Part shown: positions 59,301 through 64,000 of the stretch, piece after piece | Layout: each line of letters starts with the position of its first letter | How positions within the stretch are numbered: position 1 is the first letter of the stretch | DNA from: DASZTV01 sp035548125 | GTDB taxonomy: Bacteria > Actinomycetota > Actinomycetes > JAFAQI01 | Assembly (NCBI GenBank): GCA_035548125.1 | Contig: DASZTV010000006.1 | Location: 174,392-238,391 of the forward strand | Length of the DNA: 64,000 nucleotides | Reading direction: 5' to 3' | Translations under genes and position numbers: made by a program | Notes under the pieces: model-generated | Seen by the model: only the letters and a program-made list of their open reading frames with translations | What the model was told of the DNA's origin: nothing | Databases searched by the model: none

Positions 59301-59306
59301 TCCTTC

Positions 59307-59379
59307 GAACCAACGAGGGGGCGGCCCATTCGGGCCGCCCCTTCGGGCGTTGCTGGGGCGCGCATACGCTCGTTGGTTC
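59307..59379. terminator. groEL terminator nested in an outer inverted repeat
   Basis: Inner hairpin GGGGCGGCCC-ATTC-GGGCCGCCCC (59318-59341) followed by TTCGGG, a good intrinsic terminator. It is enclosed by perfect 11-base outer arms GAACCAACGAG (59307-59317) and CTCGTTGGTTC (59369-59379). Confidence 0.8.
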
Positions 59380-59416
59380 AGCAGGTGCTCCGTCGGCGGG
59401 CACTGAAAGGACAGCG

Positions 59417-61405
59417 ATGCGCCCCAGAACCGTTCGCCGTCTCTCGGCCGCAGCCATGTTCGCCGTGTTGGCGACCGGCACGCCCGCGCTCGCGGTGAGC
59501 CAGTCGAGCTCACATCCGGTGCAGCACCTGATCGAGGCGGTTCCCTCGTGGGCGCATGGCCTGCCCGCAGCGCTGGTGAAGCAGACCGCGCCGGTCCAGA
59601 TCTCGTTGTTGCTCAAGGGGCGGAATCAGGCGGAGCTGCGGCAGTTCGTCGCGAAGGTCAGCGACCCGGCGTCGCCGTCGTACCGGCGCTTCCTCACGCG
59701 GGCTGAGTACCAGCGCCGGTTCGCGCCGGGCCCCGCCGACGTCGCCGCGGCGAAGCGGTGGCTGCGCGGCGCCGGCTTCACCGTCGACACCACGACGCCG
59801 AACGGGTCCATCGTCACCGCGCACGCGACGTCTGCCCTCGTCGGAAAGGTCTTCGGCACGACGTTCGGGCTGTTCCGCGTCGCCGGGCACCTGCTGCGCG
59901 CGCCGCTGTCGGAGCCGACGCTGCCCGCCGCGCTGCGACCGCTGGTGGCCACGGTGATCGGCCTCGCGCAGAACCCGGCCGTCTCCAACGCGACGCCCGC
60001 GCCGGCGTACCTCAACGCGCGACCCTGCTCGCGCTACTTCGGGCAGAAGATCGCGAAGCGGCTGCCGAAGTACCAAGGGGTCCACCAGCCCTACGCGATC
60101 TGCGGCTACCGGATGGGTCAGCTCCGGTCGGCGTACCGCGTCGACCGGGTCGCCTCGACCGGCAAGGGCGCGAAGATCGCCGTGGTCGACGCGTTCGCTT
60201 CGCCGACCATCACGGCGGACGTCAACACGTGGTCGCGGCGGATGGGTCTGCCCGGGCTGCGTCCGGGGCAGCTGGTCCAGCAGACGCTGCCGGGCATGTC
60301 GAGCCTTCCGCAGCTCACCCCGCTCGGGGTGCCGGTGCTCGACCCGCAGGGCTGGCAGGGCGAGCAGAGCCTCGACATCGAGGCGGTCCACGGCATGGCT
60401 CCCGGCGCCACGATCTACTACTACGCCGCGCTGTCCGGCTTCGGTCTCAACGTCGGCCCGTACGAGGTCGGGCTCGAACCGCTCCTCGTCGCGCTCGCGC
60501 AGGCCGTCGAGAGCGGCGCCGCCGACCTGGTCAGCAACTCGTGGGGCGGTGCCAACGACAACCCGACGCCGGGCGACACGCTGGTGCTCGACGCGATCAC
60601 CAACCAGGCGGCGGCCACCGGCATCACGATCAACTTCTCCTCGGGTGACTCGGGAGACGAGGTCGCCGCATCCGGCGTCCGGGTCGCCAACTTCCCGGCG
60701 ACCAGCACCGGGGTCACCGCGGTCGGCGGGACGACCCTCGAGGTCGGCAAGGACGGCAGGCGGGTCCGCGAGTCCTACTGGGGCACCCAGAAGGTCGCGG
60801 GCGCGCGCGGCCGCTGGGACGTGTCGAAGAAGACCTTCAGCGGAGCGGCGGGCGGCGGGGTCAGCACGGCCTACCCCCAGCCGTCGTGGCAGAAGGGGAT
60901 CGTGCCCGCCGGCGAGGCGACGTACGGCGGGCTCAAGACGCCGGGGCGGGTCGAGCCGGACCTGTCGATGGTCGCGGACTCGACCACCGGCATGCTGATC
61001 GGCTACACCCAGCACTTCCCGGACGGCACCGACCGGTACGGCGAGTACCGGATCGGCGGCACCAGCCTGTCCTGCCCGCTGCTCACCGGCCTGCTCGCGC
61101 TCGCGGTCGCCCAGGGTCACCACCGGCTCGGCCTGATCACCCCGACGCTGTACGCGAAGTCCCGCACTGCGGCCGGGCGCGCGCGGTTGTTCTACGACCC
61201 GGTCGCGATCCCGCGAAAGCACGGCCGCTCGACGCTGGCGAACGTACGTCCGGACTACGCCAAGGACGGCGACGTCCACTCCGGCGTCGGCTACACGCTG
61301 CGCATCCTGTCCAACCTCGGCACGTTGCACGCGCGGCGCGGCTTCGACGACTCCACCGGGCTCGGTACGCCCCGCGCCCCGGCGCTGGTCGCCGCGCTTC
61401 GCTGA
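59417..61405 (+). CDS. Secreted S53 (sedolisin) serine-carboxyl protease with propeptide
   Basis: 662 residues. Signal peptide (VRRLSAAAMFAVLATGTPALAV), an inhibitory pro-kumamolisin domain (about 50-200; FVAKVSDPASPSYRRFLTRAEYQRRF), and the sedolisin core: E-x-x-x-D in QGEQSLDIEAVHG, oxyanion Asp in NFSSGDSGDEV and nucleophile Ser in IGGTSLSCPLLTGL. Calcium-binding Asp residues are expected near the C-terminus (FDDSTGLGTP). Active at acid pH in characterised members. GAAAGGA precedes the ATG. A second sedolisin follows. Confidence 0.93.
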   Translation: MRPRTVRRLSAAAMFAVLATGTPALAVSQSSSHPVQHLIEAVPSWAHGLPAALVKQTAPVQISLLLKGRNQAELRQFVAKVSDPASPSYRRFLTRAEYQRRFAPGPADVAAAKRWLRGAGFTVDTTTPNGSIVTAHATSALVGKVFGTTFGLFRVAGHLLRAPLSEPTLPAALRPLVATVIGLAQNPAVSNATPAPAYLNARPCSRYFGQKIAKRLPKYQGVHQPYAICGYRMGQLRSAYRVDRVASTGKGAKIAVVDAFASPTITADVNTWSRRMGLPGLRPGQLVQQTLPGMSSLPQLTPLGVPVLDPQGWQGEQSLDIEAVHGMAPGATIYYYAALSGFGLNVGPYEVGLEPLLVALAQAVESGAADLVSNSWGGANDNPTPGDTLVLDAITNQAAATGITINFSSGDSGDEVAASGVRVANFPATSTGVTAVGGTTLEVGKDGRRVRESYWGTQKVAGARGRWDVSKKTFSGAAGGGVSTAYPQPSWQKGIVPAGEATYGGLKTPGRVEPDLSMVADSTTGMLIGYTQHFPDGTDRYGEYRIGGTSLSCPLLTGLLALAVAQGHHRLGLITPTLYAKSRTAAGRARLFYDPVAIPRKHGRSTLANVRPDYAKDGDVHSGVGYTLRILSNLGTLHARRGFDDSTGLGTPRAPALVAALR

Positions 61406-61407
61406 CT

Positions 61408-61427
61408 ACTACGCCGAGTGGCGTAGT
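61408..61427 (+). terminator. Hairpin after the first sedolisin gene
   Basis: ACTACGCC-GAGT-GGCGTAGT, eight-base perfect arms, two bases past the stop codon. No U-tract. A TAGGGT -10 at about 61450-61455 then starts the next gene. Confidence 0.5.
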
Positions 61428-61514
61428 GGCGGCTAGGCCGTTCGGACGCTAGGGTGCCGGAGCACCGACCTGACGAGACACTGCCACGACGCACGCCGAC
61501 CGTGAAGGAGCACG

Positions 61515-62819
61515 ATGCGCCGGTTCCGCCGAGGGTTGACCGCATTCGGGACAGCAGCGCTCCTCATCGGATCGGCCGCCGGTGCGGCCTCCGCCTCCGC
61601 GTCGCTCACCGCGACGTCGGTGGTCTCCACCGCCATCTCGGTGCTGCGCAGCTGTGCGCTGCCGACCACCCACCACGTCGCGTGCGGCGCACTGCTCCGC
61701 GCTCACGAACAGCTGCTCTCCGACGGCACCCGGCGCCCGCTGGCGGCCTCCGGCCCGAGCGGCTACGTCCCGTCGGATCTGCAATCGGCGTACGCATTGA
61801 CCTCGGCGTCGTCTGCCGACGGGTCCGGGCAGACGGTCGCGATCGTCGATGCGTTCGACGACCCGACCGCGCAAGCCGACCTCAACGTCTACCGCGCGCA
61901 GTTCGGCCTGCCGGCGTGCGGCGCGGGTTGCTTCAGCAAGGTCAACCAGAGCGGCGCGGCGAGTCCGCTCCCGAAGGTCGACACCGGCTGGGCCCAGGAG
62001 GAGTCACTCGACCTCGACATGGTCTCCGCGATCTGCCCGAACTGCCACCTGCTGCTGGTCGAGGCCAACTCCGCGTCGACCGGGGATCTCGCGGCTGCCG
62101 TCAACACCGCTGCCCGGCTCGGCGCCACCGTGATCTCCAACTCCTACGGCGGCAGGGAGGCCTCGTCGGAGACCTCGCTGAACTCCGCCTACAACCACCC
62201 GGGGGTCGCGATCGTCGCGTCGGCCGGTGACTCCGGCTACGGCGTGCAGTTCCCGGCGGCGGCGCCGACGGTGACGGCGGTCGGCGGTACGACGTTGTCG
62301 CGCGCGAGCAACGCTCGTGGTTGGACCGAGACAGTGTGGGGCTCGAGCGGCGGCCTGGGTCTCGGCCTGGGTCTCGGGCTCGGCCTCGGCGGCGCGGACG
62401 GTACCGGTAGCGGCTGCTCGGCGTACGAAGCCAAGCCGTCGTGGCAGAAGGACAGCGGGTGCACCAAGCGCACCGTTGCCGACGTCGCTGCCGTCGCCGA
62501 CCCGAGCACCGGTGTTGCGGTCTACGACTCGACCGCGGACTCGAGCGGCAACGCCGGATGGCTGCAGTTCGGCGGGACCAGCGTTGCCGCCCCGATCATC
62601 GCCGGGGTCTACGCCCTCGCCGGAAACGCGGCCTCGACGAACGGCGCGTCGTACGCCTACTCCCACGCGTCGTCACTCAACGACGTGACGAGCGGGACGA
62701 ACGGCTCGTGTGGCGGCCTGCTGTCGGGCGGCAGTGCGAAGAAGTACCTCTGCACCGCAGGGGCGGGCTACGACGGGCCGACCGGGCTGGGCACCCCGAA
62801 GGGAACCGGCGCCTTCTGA
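61515..62819 (+). CDS. Secreted S53 (sedolisin)-like protease without propeptide
   Basis: 434 residues. Signal peptide (LTAFGTAALLIGSAAGAASASA), a short N-terminal region with two Cys, then the sedolisin core: VAIVDAFDDPTAQADLNVYRAQFGLP, E-x-x-x-D in QEESLDLDMVSA, VASAGDSGYG (oxyanion Asp) and FGGTSVAAPIIAGVYAL (Ser). Unlike the previous gene it lacks a full pro-domain. A G-L repeat (GLGLGLGLGLGLGG, about residues 277-290) sits in a loop and comes from tandem GGYCTS hexanucleotides. AAGGAG precedes the ATG. Confidence 0.9.
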   Translation: MRRFRRGLTAFGTAALLIGSAAGAASASASLTATSVVSTAISVLRSCALPTTHHVACGALLRAHEQLLSDGTRRPLAASGPSGYVPSDLQSAYALTSASSADGSGQTVAIVDAFDDPTAQADLNVYRAQFGLPACGAGCFSKVNQSGAASPLPKVDTGWAQEESLDLDMVSAICPNCHLLLVEANSASTGDLAAAVNTAARLGATVISNSYGGREASSETSLNSAYNHPGVAIVASAGDSGYGVQFPAAAPTVTAVGGTTLSRASNARGWTETVWGSSGGLGLGLGLGLGLGGADGTGSGCSAYEAKPSWQKDSGCTKRTVADVAAVADPSTGVAVYDSTADSSGNAGWLQFGGTSVAAPIIAGVYALAGNAASTNGASYAYSHASSLNDVTSGTNGSCGGLLSGGSAKKYLCTAGAGYDGPTGLGTPKGTGAF

Positions 62820-62828
62820 CCTGATCGG

Positions 62829-62996
62829 TCAGCCGGCGAGGGTCGTGCCGCAGGTCGTCATGTCCAGCCGCAGCATGCCGGCGGGCATCGCGGTCGCGGT
62901 GCCGCTGCCGATGCCGTCGAGGACGCCTTCGAGGGTGAACGACGCCAGCGAGTGCTGAATCGCGAAGCGCACCGTCCGGGAGCCGAACTTCAACAC
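62829..62996 (-). pseudogene. Short ORF or gene remnant
   Basis: From GTG 62996 the minus strand encodes 55 residues including TVRFAIQHSLASFTLEGVLD and MLRLDMTTCGTTLAG before TGA. The G+C-rich third positions look coding, but the frame closes nine codons upstream of the GTG and there is no ribosome site. Best read as the C-terminal scrap of a lost gene. Confidence 0.3.
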
Positions 62997-63056
62997 GCCG
63001 GCACCGGTGCTCTGGCCGACACATCACGGTTTCGGTACGCGGGTTAACCTCGCCAG

Positions 63057-63875
63057 GTGGGTTCGGTGGAGCGCCTTGCGGCTCGGCTCGGCGAACTCGG
63101 CAGCGTGCTGGTGGCGTTCAGCGGCGGGGCGGACTCCGCGTTCCTGCTCGCCGCCGCGGCGCGCACGCTCGGGGCGGACAACGTCGTTGCGGCGACCGCG
63201 GTCTCGGCGAGTCTGCCGGCAACCGAGCTCGAGGCAGCGAGGGCGTTGGCCGCCTCGCTGGGGGTGCGCCACGTCACGCCGACGACCGACGAGATGTCGC
63301 GTGAGGGCTACCGCGCCAACGGTGCCGACCGTTGCTTCTTCTGCAAGGCGGAGCTGCTCGACGTACTCGGACCGCTCGCGGAGCGGTACGGGCTGGCTCA
63401 TGTTGCGACCGGGACCAACGCGGATGACGCAGTGGCGGGCTTCCGACCGGGCATTCGCGCCGCCGCGGAGCGGGGTGCGATCACGCCGCTGCTCGACGCC
63501 GGCCTGACCAAGGCGGAGATCCGGGCGATCAGTCGCGAGTGGCAGCTGCCGACGTGGGACAAACCGGCCGCGGCCTGCTTGTCGAGCCGCATCGCGTACG
63601 GGATCGAGGTGTCGCCGTACCGGCTGTCGAGGGTTGAGCGGGCCGAAGCCGACCTGCGTGCCGCGTTGCGAGCCGCGGGGCTCGAGGTGACCGATCTGCG
63701 GGTGAGGGACGTCGGTGACGTGGCTCGGGTGGAGGTCGACCGAGACCTGGTCGGCGTCGTCGCCGGCCGGCCGGACCTGCTAGCCGCGGTCACCGGGTTC
63801 GAGACCGTCGAGCTCGACCCCCGCGGCTTCCGCTCGGGGTCCATGAACGAGGCGCTGGCCGGTCGCCGCGAATAA
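63057..63875 (+). CDS. larE: LarE-type ATP-dependent sulfur transferase (PP-loop)
   Basis: 272 residues: PP-loop VAFSGGADSAFLLAAA, C93 and C96 in DRCFFCKAEL, ATGTNADDAVAGFRPG, and C174 in DKPAAACLSSRIAYG. LarE activates and sulfurates the nicotinic-acid-derived precursor of the nickel-pincer cofactor of lactate racemase. The sacrificial type has only the C174-equivalent; a C-x-x-C plus C174 pattern as here is reported for LarE versions that hold a [4Fe-4S] cluster and act catalytically. larB, larC and larA are not in the window. GTG 63057 follows TAACCT by six bases: leaderless. Confidence 0.9.
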   Translation: MGSVERLAARLGELGSVLVAFSGGADSAFLLAAAARTLGADNVVAATAVSASLPATELEAARALAASLGVRHVTPTTDEMSREGYRANGADRCFFCKAELLDVLGPLAERYGLAHVATGTNADDAVAGFRPGIRAAAERGAITPLLDAGLTKAEIRAISREWQLPTWDKPAAACLSSRIAYGIEVSPYRLSRVERAEADLRAALRAAGLEVTDLRVRDVGDVARVEVDRDLVGVVAGRPDLLAAVTGFETVELDPRGFRSGSMNEALAGRRE

Positions 63876-63893
63876 CCGGTGGCAAGATCCGGC

Positions 63894-63899
63894 TAGCCT
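63894..63899 (+). promoter_or_regulatory. -10 box of the cold-shock gene
   Basis: TAGCCT about 55 bases before the GTG, implying a leader of roughly 45-50 nt, as often seen for cold-shock mRNAs that are controlled by leader structure. Confidence 0.4.
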
Positions 63900-63953
63900 T
63901 GTGCGGGCGTACCGATCGGGGTGCGCGAAAGCGACGAGTGAAGTAGGTCTGCG

Positions 63954-64000
63954 GTGCCCACCGGCAAGGTCAAGTGGTTCGACACGGACAAGGGGTTCGG
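63954..64000 (+). CDS. Cold-shock protein CspA family, N-terminal fragment (cut by window edge)
   Basis: GTG 63954 opens MPTGKVKWFDTDKGFG and runs off the window. G-x-V-K-W-F-(D/N)-x-x-K-G-F-G is the first RNA-binding motif (RNP1 side) of CspA-family OB-fold proteins. A csp gene near groEL and thrC-cysO is also the arrangement I recall from Streptomyces. Confidence 0.9.
   Translation, partial: MPTGKVKWFDTDKGF

Noticed and set aside
59510..61330. 606-residue minus-strand ORF opposite the first sedolisin
   Set aside because: Arg/Gly/Asp-rich shadow with no motif; the plus strand has signal peptide, pro-domain and catalytic residues.

Overview
The window is from a high-G+C Gram-positive genome, almost certainly an actinomycete (Actinomycetota). 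Evidence: mycothiol genes (mshA followed by ybjN and gpmA; a maleylpyruvate-isomerase-fold protein), CarD, RsiG, an HbhA-like protein behind an Xre regulator, a DUF3263/LytR_C pair, CysO, and a stand-alone CIRCE-controlled groEL with a Gly/Met tail. A large share of genes have no Shine-Dalgarno and instead carry a TANNNT -10 box 6-9 nt before the start codon, the signature of leaderless mRNAs common in actinobacteria. I cannot name the genus.

Layout. 1-8749: cell-surface polysaccharide locus of somewhat lower G+C by eye, with a truncated GT4 glycosyltransferase, two methyltransferases, an O-antigen-ligase-type polymerase, a Wzz/BY-kinase, a three-gene GT2/FAD-oxidoreductase/methyltransferase operon and a GT90 transferase. 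8793-19619: housekeeping and developmental genes (ygfZ, a DUF4388 protein with a huge Ala/Glu rod, rsiG, asparaginase, Xre-hbhA, M50 protease, secreted glycosidase, GAF-subtilase pair), with a 32-bp tandem repeat and an 18-bp-armed palindrome before the Xre gene. 19686-23132: an unusual cluster of three cyclic-nucleotide-binding proteins (a Crp-type regulator, a lone domain, and an MFS fusion) interleaved with two tiny acidic proteins sharing a D-T-E-G-H motif; one of these is five copies of a 16-residue repeat. 23122-34822: VOC protein, ABC ATPase, AlaX, phosphodiesterase, an SDR operon, mshA-ybjN-gpmA, a lipoprotein, and a low-G+C membrane gene. 35019-42932: carD, PIN-TRAM, ispF, thiolase, acyltransferase, cysS, rlmB and a SigH-type sigma factor. 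43251-48746: aquaporin, tRNA-Thr, and a TasA-like/SipW-like secreted-fibre operon. 48891-53594: glutamate dehydrogenase, a 29-codon ORF coupled to DUF3263, LytR_C, otsB and convergent otsA. 53671-55320: a SAM-I riboswitch heading a ThrC-like enzyme and the sulfur carrier CysO. 55353-56486: an AbiEi/DUF559-type gene bracketed by palindromes with a shared AACACAAACG core. 56528-64000: NlpC/P60 hydrolase under a ydaO (c-di-AMP) riboswitch, groEL, two sedolisins, larE, and the start of a cold-shock gene.

The most promising under-described items are the DTEGH peptide/cNMP cluster, the palindrome-bracketed nuclease gene, and the SAM-riboswitch ThrC-CysO operon, which suggests homocysteine rather than (or as well as) threonine synthesis. 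All functional statements are read from sequence and family knowledge; no searches were run.
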